A DNA stretch of 64,000 nt from RHKX01 sp963743875 (GTDB lineage Bacteria; Actinomycetota; Thermoleophilia; Solirubrobacterales; 70-9), in NCBI GenBank assembly GCA_963743875.1, contig CAVURM010000001.1:1240001-1304000 (forward strand), read 5' to 3'. A program made the position numbers and the translations under genes. Shown piece by piece: positions 8,261 to 20,154 of the stretch. Positions within the stretch are counted from its first letter, which is position 1; every line of letters starts with the position of its first letter. Below the pieces are notes generated by a model. It had not been told where the DNA came from and searched no databases. It saw only the letters and a program-made list of their open reading frames with translations.

Positions 8261-8680
8261 TCAGATCGCGATCGAGCCGTCCTCGTTGATCATCCAATGT
8301 GGGTTGTGAGCAACCTCCCACGGGTGGCCGTCGGGATCGACGAAGAGACCCGAGTAGCCGCCCCAGTCCGTCGGCGCACCCGGACGGCCGATGGTGGCGC
8401 CGGCGGCCTCGGCCTCCATCAAGGTTGCGTCGACCTCGGCCGGCGAACGGACGTTGTGGGCCAGGGTCACCCCTCCCCAGCCGCCGGGGTCCGCGACGGC
8501 GCTGTCGGCCGCCAGCTCGTCGCGGCTCCAGAGCGCGACAACCATGCCGCCGCACTGGAAGAAGGCGACCTCCTGGGCCCGCCAGTCGTTGCCGGCCGTC
8601 CAGCCAAGGCCATCGTAGAAGGACACCGCACGCTCGAGATCGGCGACGCCGAGGGTGATCAGGCTGAGGCGTTGATCCAC
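8261..8680 (-). CDS. VOC (glyoxalase/bleomycin resistance) superfamily protein
   Basis: A 139-residue single-module VOC protein. Family features are ITLGVADLERAVSFYDGLGW at the N-terminus, FFQCGGMVVALWSR, a central strand GGVTLAHNV, and the C-terminal metal-ligand strand LFVDPDGHPWEVAHNPHW. I use the GTG at 8680 (MDQRLSLITLGVADL), which matches the usual VOC start and lies 14 bp after the preceding gene's stop. An upstream GTG at 8728 would overlap that gene by 34 nt. Substrate unknown. Confidence 0.85.
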   Translation of the reverse strand: MDQRLSLITLGVADLERAVSFYDGLGWTAGNDWRAQEVAFFQCGGMVVALWSRDELAADSAVADPGGWGGVTLAHNVRSPAEVDATLMEAEAAGATIGRPGAPTDWGGYSGLFVDPDGHPWEVAHNPHWMINEDGSIAI

Positions 8681-8694
8681 ATCTGCAGGGTAGG

Positions 8695-9138
8695 TCAGTC
8701 GACGCAGAACGGGATGCTGACGCGCCACCCGTCGGCCGTTCGCAGCAGCAGTAAGGCACCCCTGAGATCACAGTTCGCCTGAGCCCGGTCGGGGTCCTCG
8801 GGGTCGATCGACGCGTCGCCGGACGTGATCCGGTAGTCGCCTGGGTCGTACCCGTAACCAGCGAGCGCCGGGGCCACCGCCTCGCAGCTGTCGATGCCTT
8901 CGCTTCCCGGAACCTGGCCACCGATCCGGATGAACGCCTGCTGACCTCGATCGGTCATCAACCCGCAGGCGATCTCCCCCTCCCCGTCGGCGATCGCGGC
9001 CATCATCGCGTTCACCGTCGCGGCGATCTGCTCCTCGTCGCTGCCCGTGAACTCCGGCGCGGAAGCATCATCGCCGCCGCAGCCGGCGAGCAGCAGCATC
9101 AAGAGCACGAGGCCGAGACGCAGTCCCGGCAAGCGCAA
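8695..9138 (-). CDS. Putative lipoprotein of unknown function
   Basis: 147 residues with a signal peptide (LGLVLLMLLLAGC) and lipobox LAGC, Cys 20, followed by an acidic linker. The rest (EEQIAATVNAMMAAIADGEGE... NCDLRGALLLLRTADGWRVSIPFCVD) resembles the NTF2-like fold of small secreted actinobacterial proteins, with four Cys that could form disulfides. I cannot assign a function. It lies 4 bp after the cupin gene and before the VOC gene, probably one transcript. Confidence 0.75.
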   Translation of the reverse strand: MRLPGLRLGLVLLMLLLAGCGGDDASAPEFTGSDEEQIAATVNAMMAAIADGEGEIACGLMTDRGQQAFIRIGGQVPGSEGIDSCEAVAPALAGYGYDPGDYRITSGDASIDPEDPDRAQANCDLRGALLLLRTADGWRVSIPFCVD

Positions 9139-9142
9139 CGAC

Positions 9143-9562
9143 CTAGAAGTCCTCGTCGCCCCACCAGCCGGAGAGCAATTCGGACTCGCGGCCCGGCTGT
9201 TGGTCGGCAGAGCGAGGAGCGCCGAAGGCGAGCAGGTCGAGGCCGTCAGGGCCGGCCTCGAAATTGCGGGCGAGCTCGGGGGGAACTCGAATCGCGTCCA
9301 GCGGGCGGACTTCGACCTCCTCGTTGCCGAGCATGGCCTTGCCGCTGCCGGCCAGGACCACGTAGACCTCCTCCTGGATCTGGTGGCGGTGGCCCCAGGG
9401 CTGACGTCTGCCCGGCTCGATCCGCTGGTAGCTGAGCCCGGAGTGCTGAAGGCCGAGTGCGTCGGAGGCGAAATGCGCCTTCAGCCCTTCCAGTCCGGCT
9501 GCAGAGGCAGCGTCATCGACGTCATCGCTGAGGTTCTTCTTCGTGAAGCGGCCCTTGGCCAT
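9143..9562 (-). CDS. Cupin-domain protein
   Basis: 139-residue single-cupin protein. The metal-binding motif is seen as PWGHRHQIQEEVYVVLAGSG (motif 1, HxHx4E) and DAIRVPPELARNF (motif 2, where the usual His is replaced). N-terminus MAKGRFTKKNLSDDVDDAA is hydrophilic. Heads a three-gene cluster with the lipoprotein and the VOC protein; a role in sugar or small-molecule binding is possible but not shown. Confidence 0.82.
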   Translation of the reverse strand: MAKGRFTKKNLSDDVDDAASAAGLEGLKAHFASDALGLQHSGLSYQRIEPGRRQPWGHRHQIQEEVYVVLAGSGKAMLGNEEVEVRPLDAIRVPPELARNFEAGPDGLDLLAFGAPRSADQQPGRESELLSGWWGDEDF

Positions 9563-9601
9563 CGCTACTGACGCCCTTGCCGAGCGGCAACAGATGGCAG
9601 G

Positions 9602-9638
9602 CCGGTCAGAGCGGACGCGAAGCGGAGCATCTGGCCGG
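9602..9638 (-). repeat. Post-stop hairpin element, family 1, copy 3
   Basis: Read on the minus strand, it starts 6 nt after the aldehyde dehydrogenase stop codon. Arms CCGGCCAGA and TCTGACCGG (one mismatch) enclose the same 19-nt loop as copies 1 and 2. The downstream tail of those copies is absent here. Confidence 0.8.
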
Positions 9639-9644
9639 AGCTAC

Positions 9645-11219
9645 CTAGTCCCGCTTGCCGCGGCCCCAGAGGAGCTTGAACGACTTGCCGAGCAACTTGG
9701 TCGTGCGCTTCGAGTCGTAGGGAAGCATGTGGATGTCCTTGTCGGTCGGCGCGAACCGCGTGATCAGCAGGGTCTGCTGCTTCGTGTACTTGCGGATTCC
9801 GCCGGCGCCATGGCGCGAGCCGACTCCGGAGTCCTTCCAGCCGCCCATCGGCAGCTCGAGGGCGACGTAGTTGAGCTGGGCGTCGTTGATGCAGACCACA
9901 CCGGACTCGATCCGGCGGGCGATCTGCTCGCCGCGCTCGACGTCCTTGGTCCAGACCGAAGCCTGCAGACCGTAGGGGGAATCGTTGGCGAGCTTGATCG
10001 CTTCCTCAGCGTCAGCGACCTTCATCACCGGCAGCGTCGGCCCGAAAGTCTCCTCCGTCATGCACTCCATCGAGTGGTCGACGTCGAGCAGCAGCGTCGG
10101 CTCGAAGAAGTCACCCGGACCGTCGCCTCGCTTGCCGCCGACGACCGCGCGGGCGCCCTGCTCGACGGCCTCGTTGACCTGCTCCTCGACCAGGTCGGTC
10201 TGGTCGGGCGAGGTCATCGCGCCGACGTCGACCACGGCCGGACCGCTGGGGACGCCCTGACGGAGCGCGCGCATCTTCTCGGTGACTCGGGTGACGAAAT
10301 CGTCATAGACCGGCTCCTCGACGTAGACCCGCTCGACCGAGATGCAGGTCTGGCCGCCGTTCTGCATCGAGTAGTGAACGGCCGCGTTGGCGGCACGTTC
10401 GAGGTTCGCGTCGCGGAGAACGATCATCGGGTCCTTGCCGCCGAGCTCCATGGCCGTTCCGGTCAGGGTCTCCGCGGCCCGCATCATCACCTTCTTGCCG
10501 ACCTCGGTCGAGCCCGTGAACATGACGAAGTCGACGGCGTCGATCAGGGCGTTGCCGATCTTGCTGCCCTCGCCAACGGTGACCTGGAAGACGTTCTCGG
10601 GAATGCCGCACTCGCGCAGGCCCTCGGCCAGCAACATCGAGGTCATCGGGGTCAGCGTCGCCGGCTTGAGCACGACCGAGTTGCCGGCGGCCAGTGCCGG
10701 TATGCAATCGCCGAAGGAGTTGGTGAGCGGGTAGTTCCATGGACCGATCACGCCGACTACACCGATCGGCGCGTAGCGGACCTTGAGCTTGCGGCCGAGC
10801 ACGAACGGCGAGGACGATTTGACCTTCTCGTCGGCGAGGAACTCAGGTGCGTTCTTGGCCCAGAACCCGAAGGCGTTGGCGACGTAGGAGATCTCGGCGA
10901 GCTGCGCGTCCTCGTAGGTCTTGCCGTTCTCGGCGACGATCGTCGCGATGATCCGCTCGGAGTTGTCGAGCGTCCACTTCTGCGCGCGGCGCAGGATGCG
11001 GGCGCGCTCGGCGAAACCGGCAGCAGCCCAGGCGGGCTGCGCTTCGCGCGCGCGGGCGACGGCCTCCGTCACCTCATCAGGAGTCATGGCCGGCACCGAG
11101 CCGATCAGCTGACCCGTGGCGGGGTTGTGGACATCGATGGTGTTGCCGGCAGCGCCGGAACGACCTTCGGGCTTTCCGTTGGTGGTGGAAACAGCTTCAG
11201 GCGCGGCGGTGGGCTCCAC
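9645..11219 (-). CDS. Aldehyde dehydrogenase (succinate-semialdehyde dehydrogenase-like)
   Basis: NAD(P)-dependent aldehyde dehydrogenase of 524 residues. Key regions: VIGPWNYPLTNSFG (oxyanion Asn), VVLKPATLTP, FTGSTEVGKKV, the general base Glu in MELGGKDPM, the nucleophile Cys in NGGQTCISVERV, and EETFGPTLPV. The last 45 residues (after KQQTLLITRFAP) form a basic tail, longer than in typical ALDHs. Starts at GTG with a GAGGAG ribosome-binding site. Substrate inferred from general family resemblance only. Confidence 0.88.
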   Translation of the reverse strand: MEPTAAPEAVSTTNGKPEGRSGAAGNTIDVHNPATGQLIGSVPAMTPDEVTEAVARAREAQPAWAAAGFAERARILRRAQKWTLDNSERIIATIVAENGKTYEDAQLAEISYVANAFGFWAKNAPEFLADEKVKSSSPFVLGRKLKVRYAPIGVVGVIGPWNYPLTNSFGDCIPALAAGNSVVLKPATLTPMTSMLLAEGLRECGIPENVFQVTVGEGSKIGNALIDAVDFVMFTGSTEVGKKVMMRAAETLTGTAMELGGKDPMIVLRDANLERAANAAVHYSMQNGGQTCISVERVYVEEPVYDDFVTRVTEKMRALRQGVPSGPAVVDVGAMTSPDQTDLVEEQVNEAVEQGARAVVGGKRGDGPGDFFEPTLLLDVDHSMECMTEETFGPTLPVMKVADAEEAIKLANDSPYGLQASVWTKDVERGEQIARRIESGVVCINDAQLNYVALELPMGGWKDSGVGSRHGAGGIRKYTKQQTLLITRFAPTDKDIHMLPYDSKRTTKLLGKSFKLLWGRGKRD

Positions 11220-11330
11220 TTGAAATTCTCCTCGTTCGCTCGGTAAGGCCTCGGAAACTCTGCCGTGGACGTTACCGCGCTCGGGTCCTCTTCGGGAGGC
11301 CCCCTGGCCGCCTGGCCAGTCGACCTGCCA

Positions 11331-11336
11331 TACCCT
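11331..11336 (+). promoter_or_regulatory. -10 element (TACCCT), leaderless geometry
   Basis: TACCCT ends 8 nt upstream of the crotonase ATG. No ribosome-binding site is seen in the gap. Confidence 0.5.
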
Positions 11337-11344
11337 CTGCGCCC

Positions 11345-12190
11345 ATGACCGGAGAGCCGACCATCGCCTCAGGCGGAAGCAGGGAGCCGAGGGAACTGGC
11401 CGGAGGTGAGCTATTGCTCGACTTTCCCGCCGATGCGGTCGCTCGCTTCACCCTGAACAACCCGGACAAACGCAACCCGCTCTCCCATTCGGTGCTCGAT
11501 TCCCTCGCCGCGACGCTGCCCCTTCTCGACCACGGCATCGACGTCCGCTGCGTCGTGATCACCGGCGCCGGCAAGGCGTTCTCGGCCGGCTACGACATCG
11601 GCGCGATACCGGACGAGAGCTTCGAACGGGATGCCGAAGCGCTGGTGGCACACCCGTTCACCGCAGCCATGGAGGCGATCAGCGCCCACCCGTTCCCGGT
11701 CATCGCCGCGATCAACGGACACTGCTTGGGCGGCGGCCTCGAGCTGGCCGTGCGCTGCGACCTGCGGCTCTGCGCGAGGGAGGCGAAGCTCGGCATGCCG
11801 CCGGCGAAGCTGGGGCTGATCTACGGCCACACCGGCCTCGAGCGATTCATCGACTGCATCGGTATCCCGCGGACCAAGGAGCTGTTCTTGACCGGCAGGG
11901 TTATGGACGGGGCGAGGGCGGAGGAGATCGGACTCGTCAACGAAGTCCACCCCGCCGCCGAGATCGAATCGGCCTCCCTTGAGCTCGCGGCGCTGATCGC
12001 CGCCAATGCACCGCTCTCGACCCGCGGGAACAAGCAGGTGATCGAGACGCTCTCCCAGTTCCCGCGATTGAGCCCGAAGCAGGTCGACGTGATGGTCGCG
12101 CTGCGCGAATCGTGTTTCGCCTCCGAGGACTTCCGGGAGGGGATCAGCGCCTTCGCCGAGAAGCGGCGGCCCGAGTGGAAGGGTCGCTAG
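11345..12190 (+). CDS. Enoyl-CoA hydratase/isomerase family protein
   Basis: Crotonase-fold protein of 281 residues: FTLNNPDKRNPLS, the oxyanion-hole segment GAGKAFSAGYDIG, then AINGHCLGGGLELAVRCDLRLC and LGMPPAKLGLIYG. The usual second catalytic Glu position after Gly-Leu-x-x reads GLIYGHTGLERF, so hydratase activity is not certain and an isomerase or other crotonase reaction is possible. First gene of a pair with the DNA glycosylase 5 bp downstream; divergent from the aldehyde dehydrogenase. Confidence 0.86.
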   Translation: MTGEPTIASGGSREPRELAGGELLLDFPADAVARFTLNNPDKRNPLSHSVLDSLAATLPLLDHGIDVRCVVITGAGKAFSAGYDIGAIPDESFERDAEALVAHPFTAAMEAISAHPFPVIAAINGHCLGGGLELAVRCDLRLCAREAKLGMPPAKLGLIYGHTGLERFIDCIGIPRTKELFLTGRVMDGARAEEIGLVNEVHPAAEIESASLELAALIAANAPLSTRGNKQVIETLSQFPRLSPKQVDVMVALRESCFASEDFREGISAFAEKRRPEWKGR

Positions 12191-12195
12191 CGGCG

Positions 12196-12801
12196 ATGAG
12201 TTCCGCACATGAGGAGCTGGCCGCCTCCGACCCGCGCATCGCCACGCTGATCGAACGGATCGACCCATCGGTGATCGAGGCCCGGATCGCCGACCGGGAT
12301 CCGGATCGCTTCCTGGCCCTGGCGCGGATAATCGTCGGCCAGCAGGTCTCGACGGCAGCCGCACGAACCGTCTGGGGGCGGGTCGTAGAGGGCTTCGACG
12401 GCGAGCCGACGCCCGAGGCGCTGACCGCTCCGGGCGCCGAGGAGAGGCTACGGGGGGCCGGCCTGAGCGGCCGCAAGGCCTCGTACATGATCGGCATCGC
12501 CGAGGAGATCGTTGCCGAGAAACTGCGACCCCACGAGCTCGACGACCTCTCCGACGAGGAGGTCATCGAGATCCTGATCGCGCTCCGGGGTCTCGGCCGA
12601 TGGAGCGCCGAGATGTTTCTGATCTTCGACCTCGGCCGCCCCGATGTATTCAGCGGCGGCGACCTCGGCCTCCGCCACGGGATCCGGATCGCCTACGAGC
12701 TCGAGGAGCCGCCGACCCCCGAGGAGGCGATCGCGATCGCCGAGGCATGGAGTCCACACAGGACGCTCGCCTCGCTCTACCTATGGGAAGCCGTCAGATG
12801 A
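12196..12801 (+). CDS. DNA-3-methyladenine glycosylase II-like (HhH-GPD)
   Basis: Base-excision repair glycosylase of 201 residues with the AlkA layout: LARIIVGQQVSTAAARTVWGRV, GLSGRKASYMIGIAEEIV, then the helix-hairpin-helix LRGLGRWSAEMFLIFDLG and a catalytic Asp in the following VFSGGDLGLRHGI loop. No iron-sulfur cysteines follow. The ATG at 12196 is 5 bp after the crotonase stop; the frame is open further upstream but only inside the crotonase gene. Confidence 0.88.
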   Translation: MSSAHEELAASDPRIATLIERIDPSVIEARIADRDPDRFLALARIIVGQQVSTAAARTVWGRVVEGFDGEPTPEALTAPGAEERLRGAGLSGRKASYMIGIAEEIVAEKLRPHELDDLSDEEVIEILIALRGLGRWSAEMFLIFDLGRPDVFSGGDLGLRHGIRIAYELEEPPTPEEAIAIAEAWSPHRTLASLYLWEAVR

Positions 12802-12803
12802 CC

Positions 12804-12873
12804 CCGAGGGAATGCTCCGCTTCGCGTCCGCTTCCCTCGGACCGTTGGGTGTTACTTGACGGGAAGCATGTAA
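12804..12873 (+). repeat. Post-stop hairpin element, family 1, copy 2
   Basis: Begins 2 nt after the glycosylase stop. Perfect 9-bp arms CCGAGGGAA (12804-12812) and TTCCCTCGG (12832-12840) enclose the loop TGCTCCGCTTCGCGTCCGC. The tail GTTACTTGACGGGAAGCATG follows, nearly identical to copy 1. Fills most of the 76 bp up to the convergent carboxylase stop. Confidence 0.82.
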
Positions 12874-12877
12874 GGCC

Positions 12878-14898
12878 TCAACTGGGGCCCCCGATTATCG
12901 CTATGGGTGAACCGGCGTCCACCTGATCGCCCTCTGCCACGCGGAGCTCGCTGACCGTGCCGTCGGCGGGGGCGACCAGCTCGTGTTCCATCTTCATTGC
13001 CTCGAGAACGACAAGGACATCGCCGGTCGAGACCGAGTCGCCCTCGGCGACCGCGAGCTTCAAGACCTTGCCCGGCATCGGCGCAACCAAGGCGCCCTCT
13101 CCCAGCGACTCCTCGCCGCTCGGGTAGCGGGGCAGCTCGCGTAGGCTGACCTGGCCGTCGGGTCCGTTGACGTGATGGAAGCCCTCGGAACGGCGGACCG
13201 AATAGCGACGGCGGACGCCGCCGACCTCGAGATCGACCGAGGCGGGATCGACCGCGTGGATCCGGGGTGCTTCGAGATCCGCACCGTTGACCGAAAGCTC
13301 GACCCCGCCGCGCCGGACCGAGTACTCGACGACCAGTTCGTCGTCGCCGCGACCGGCAAGAGAGATCCGCTGCGGCTCGGAGAAGTTGTTGCGGAAGCCG
13401 GGCGGGGCGAACGCGAGAACCGGCGCGTCGGCGCGTCGCCCAGCCATCGAAGCGAGGGCGGCGACCGCTGCATGAACGGGCTCCCCGGCGGGCTCGACCA
13501 GCGGCGCCGTCAGATCGGTCTCACGCTCGAGCAGGCCGGTGTCGGTCTCACCGTCGAGGTAGGACGACGAGCCGAGGAGCCTGACGAGGAAATCGCGGTT
13601 GGTGACGAGCCCGTCGATCTCGGCGCGACGCAGCGCAGCGGCCAGTCGGGCGGCGGCCACCTCCCGGGTCGGGGCCCAGGCGATCAGCTTCGCCAACATC
13701 GGGTCGTAGTCGGGGCCGACCACGGTGCCGTCCTCGACTCCCGAGTCGAGCCGCAGGGGCGCTGGGGCGGCCACCCCACCTGCCGGCACCGCAAACGGCT
13801 CGGCGCCCGGGATCGAAATCCGCTCGACGGTGCCGATCTGGGGCAGAAACCCCGCCTCGGGGTCCTCGGCGTAGAGGCGGACCTCGATCGCGTGACCGGA
13901 GATCGTCGGCTCGCGGACCGCAGGCGAGAGCGGTTGACCGTCGGCGACGCGGAGCTGCTCGGCGACCAGGTCCACCCCGTAGACCATCTCAGTGACCGGG
14001 TGTTCGACCTGGAGCCGGGTGTTCATCTCGAGGAAGTGGAACTCGCCGTCGGCGCCGAGCATGAACTCGACCGTGCCGGCGCCGACGTAGCCGACGGCGT
14101 GGGCCGCGGCGACCGCCGCGGCGCCCAACCGCTCCCTGAGCTCGGGGTCGACCGCGACCGACGGGCTCTCCTCTAGAACCTTCTGGTGGCGGCGCTGAAC
14201 CGAGCACTCGCGCTCGCCGATGCTGACCGTGGTTCCGTGCGAGTCGGCCAGCAGTTGAATCTCGATATGGCGCGGGCGCTGCAGGTACCGCTCGAGGAAG
14301 ACGGTCGAGTCGCCGAACGCCGCCGCCGCCTCACGCCGGGCCGACTCGATCGCCGCCCCGAGTTCGCCCGCCTCGGCGACCGGACGCATGCCCTTGCCGC
14401 CACCCCCGGCCGACGCCTTGACGAGCAGTGGATAGCCGACACCGCTCCCCGCAGCTGCCTCGTCCTCGCCGTCGGCCAGCTCGCAGCCGGGAACGATCGG
14501 GACCCCGGCCTCCTCCATCAGGGCCCTGGCCCTCACCTTCGATCCCATCGCCTCGATCGCCGCGGGCGGCGGGCCGATCCAGACCAGGCCGGCCTCGCCG
14601 ACCCGCGTCGCGAACTCCGCGTTCTCGGCCAGGAACCCGTAGCCCGGGTGGACGGCGTCGGCACCGGTCAGCCGCGCCGCCTCGAGCAGCTTGTCGATAT
14701 CGAGATAGGACTCGGCCGCGGTCCTGCCACCGAGGGGCACGGCCTCGTCGGCTTCGCCCACGAAGGGGGCGTGGGAGTCGGGGTCGGAATGGACTGCAAC
14801 GGTGGCCAGGCCGAGCCCGCGGCAGGCCGCGAAGACGCGCCGGACGATCTCGCCGCGGTTCGCAACCAGAACCCTGTTGAACGAGCGTGCCACAGCCG

Positions 14899-14902
<4 letters not shown>
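12878..14902 (-). CDS. Biotin-dependent acyl-CoA carboxylase, alpha subunit (biotin carboxylase + carrier)
   Basis: 674 residues. The N-terminal biotin carboxylase domain has VLVANRGEIVRRV, the ATP-grasp loop KASAGGGGKGMR, ERECSVQRRHQK, and EMNTRLQVEHPVTE. A BT-like linker domain follows (about 470-590), then a C-terminal biotinyl domain with the biotinylated Lys in VLEAMKMEHELV and upstream LVAPMPGKVLKL. This is the acetyl/propionyl/methylcrotonyl-CoA carboxylase architecture. Its GTG start overlaps the stop of the beta-subunit gene by 4 nt, so the two are translationally coupled. Acyl-CoA substrate not determinable. Confidence 0.92.
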
Positions 14903-16494
<1,592 letters not shown>

Positions 16495-16500
16495 AGTAGG

Positions 16501-16526
16501 AAGTAGAACTTACTACTTTCTACTAT
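16501..16526. promoter_or_regulatory. AT-rich palindromic operator over the carboxylase promoter
   Basis: Perfect inverted repeat AGTAGAA (16502-16508) / TTCTACT (16518-16524), with an overlapping AAGTAG/CTACTT pair. It is far more AT-rich than the surroundings. On the minus strand it contains TAAGTT, a possible -10 element 12 nt before the TTG start. A repressor binding here would block the carboxylase operon. Confidence 0.5.
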
Positions 16527-16599
16527 CGAAGTGCTTGGGAGCAGCGGTGGAGCGCAAGTTCTGCGCCACCCGGGCATCGACCCCGACCCTGCCTCTCGC

Positions 16600-16605
16600 T
16601 ACCGT
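16600..16605 (+). promoter_or_regulatory. -10 element (TACCGT), leaderless geometry
   Basis: TACCGT ends 7 nt before the esterase GTG. A TCGACC at 16577-16582, 17 bp upstream, could be the -35 element. Confidence 0.45.
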
Positions 16606-16612
16606 CGGGCTC

Positions 16613-17551
16613 GTGAGCGAACCTGACCAGGAGCTCGAGCGCTCGCCGCACTCGACCAGAACGATTGTCCTGCGGGTCCTCGGCGCCCTCGCGGTGATCG
16701 CGGTTGCGGTTGCCGTCCAGCGGCTGTGGCTCAGCGACGAGGCGGCCCGCGACACGTTCGGCGCCCGGGTCCACAAGCTCGAGGTCGACAGCAAGCTGCT
16801 CGACAGGACCCTGCCGGTTCGCGTCGTGATCCCGCGACGCACCCCGTCGAGGGATCGCCCGCTGCTGATCTTCCTGCACGGCCGCGGCGAGGACGAGCGC
16901 AGCTATCTGGTGGACCCGATGTTCGAGGCGCTGGCCGACCTTCGCGACCGGGCGCCGGTGGTCGCGTTCCCCTACGGAGGCATCACCTCCTACTGGCACA
17001 ACCGCGACAGCGGCCAATGGGCCGCCTACGTCCTCGGGGAGCTGATCCCGAAGCTGATCCGGCGCTACGACATCAGCCCCCGCAAGATCGCGATCGGGGG
17101 AATCTCGATGGGAGGCTTCGGCGCCTACGACATCGCCCGCCTTTCACCTGAGCGCTTCTGTGCGATCGGCGGCCACTCCCCCGCGATCTGGGAGAACGCC
17201 GGCGAGACCGCCGACGGAGCCTTCGACGACGCCGCCGATTTCGAGCGCAACAACGTCATCGAAGCGGCCAAGCTGGAGCCGAACCCATACCGGGGGACCC
17301 GGCTCTGGCTCGACGCCGGCGACGAGGACCCCTTCCTCCCTGGCGACGAGGCCTTCGAGGAAGCGCTGCGGGACTCCGGATTGGACCCGATCGTCCGCAG
17401 CTCGAGTGGCGGCCACGACTCCGAGTACTGGAACGGGAACTGGCGCGAGTACCTCGGCTTCTATGCGCGGGCGCTGAACCATTGCGACCTCTCGACGAGG
17501 ACGACCGGGTCCCGAAAGCCGACCGAGGATGGGCAGGGCACCGGCCCCTAG
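16613..17551 (+). CDS. Membrane-anchored esterase (alpha/beta hydrolase, putative esterase family)
   Basis: 312 residues from the GTG at 16613 (MSEPDQELERSPHSTRT). A single N-terminal membrane segment (TIVLRVLGALAVIAVAVAVQ) is followed by an extracytoplasmic hydrolase domain: LLIFLHGRGEDERS (oxyanion HGRG), the nucleophile elbow GGISMGGFGAYD (GxSxG), an Asp in LDAGDEDPF, and the His of SSGGHDSEYW. It resembles the esterase D / Ag85-like putative esterase family. The start is supported by a TANNNT element 7 nt upstream. Substrate unknown. Confidence 0.83.
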   Translation: MSEPDQELERSPHSTRTIVLRVLGALAVIAVAVAVQRLWLSDEAARDTFGARVHKLEVDSKLLDRTLPVRVVIPRRTPSRDRPLLIFLHGRGEDERSYLVDPMFEALADLRDRAPVVAFPYGGITSYWHNRDSGQWAAYVLGELIPKLIRRYDISPRKIAIGGISMGGFGAYDIARLSPERFCAIGGHSPAIWENAGETADGAFDDAADFERNNVIEAAKLEPNPYRGTRLWLDAGDEDPFLPGDEAFEEALRDSGLDPIVRSSSGGHDSEYWNGNWREYLGFYARALNHCDLSTRTTGSRKPTEDGQGTGP

Positions 17552-17629
17552 GCGGCCCACCGCCGCGGCATAGCCCTGAACCGTCCGCCTCGCGACCTAG
17601 CATCGGCGACCACCTGACGAGGAGGCGCC

Positions 17630-18765
17630 TTGGCATCACTGATCACTTTCGAAGAGGCAATGGAGCTGGGGGAACTGACCGATCACGACGAGATCGGTGA
17701 ACTCGTCGAGCGCGCCTGGGATGTCCGGACCGAGAACTTCGGCGACTCGACCGACATGTGCTCGCTGGTCAACGCGAAGTCGGGAGGATGTGCCGAGGAT
17801 TGCGGGTTCTGCGCACAGTCGCGATACGCGGAGGCCGATACGCCGATGCACGCGATGATGGAGCCCGACCAGATCCTCGAGCACGCGAGAGCCGCCGAGG
17901 CGGCCGGGGCGCACCGCTTCTGCATGGTCACGCAGGGCCAGGGGCTCTCCAAGAAGGACTTCACGAAGATCCTCGAGGGCGCCCGTCTGGTCGCCGAGAA
18001 CACCAACCTGAAGCGCTGCGCATCGGTCGGCCACATCTCGACCGATCGCGCCCGTCAGCTCGCCGATGCCGGGATCCAACGGGTCCACCACAACGTCGAG
18101 ACCGCCCGCTCCTACTACGACGAGGTGACGACGACGGTCAGGTACGAGGGCCGGATCCGGACGATCGACGCGGTTCGGGAGGCCGGTATGGAGACCTGCG
18201 TCGGCGGAATCCTCAACCTCGGGGAGTCGCCGCGGCAGCGGGTCGAGATGGCCTTCGAGCTCGCCGAGGTCGATCCGACCTCGGTGCCGATCAATCTGCT
18301 CAACCCGCGTACGGGGACCAAGTTCGGCGATCGCGACCTGATGGATCCCTGGGACGTCGTCAAGTGGATCGCGATCTTCCGGCTGATCCTCCCTGACGCT
18401 CTCTTCCGGCTCTGCGGGGGACGGGTGGAGAACCTGCACGAGCTGCAGCCACTGGCGGTCAGGGCGGGGTTGAACGGCGTGATGATGGGCAATTTCCTGA
18501 CCACGCTCGGAGCCGAGCCCGCCGATGATCGGGAGATGTTCACCGACCTCGGACTCAACGTCGCGCGCCAGTCCGACAACGGCTCCAACCCACGACCTGA
18601 CAACCGCAGCGGGTGGCTCGACGGCGAAACGCCGCGAACCCCGGTCGACGATCTGATCGACAGCCAGGACGAAGCCGACCTCTGGGACCCCTCGACGCAG
18701 CTTCGTGTCGTCAAGAAGCGAGGCAAGGTTCCGGCCTATCCCTCCCTTTCCCGAGACGAAGCGGC

Positions 18766-18769
<4 letters not shown>
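17630..18769 (+). CDS. bioB: Biotin synthase
   Basis: Radical SAM enzyme that inserts sulfur into dethiobiotin, 379 residues. The radical SAM cluster is CAEDCGFC (CxxxCxxC) within SLVNAKSGGCAEDCGFCAQS; RVHHNVETARSYYDEV and GILNLGESPRQRVE follow, with the Arg of LCGGRVENL for the 2Fe-2S site. TTG start with a strong GAGGAGG ribosome-binding site 4 nt before it. The C-terminal 65 residues (after QSDNGSNPRPDN) are an extension not needed by the family. First gene of a biotin operon; overlaps bioF by 4 nt. Confidence 0.95.

Positions 18770-20126
<1,357 letters not shown>

Positions 20127-20154
<28 letters not shown>

Noticed and set aside
9543..11246. 567-codon plus-strand open frame opposite the aldehyde dehydrogenase
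   Set aside because: Antisense frame kept open by high GC; the minus strand encodes a full, motif-complete ALDH.
12112..12195. Upstream part of the DNA glycosylase frame
   Set aside because: Lies inside the enoyl-CoA hydratase gene; the ATG at 12196 fits the family start.
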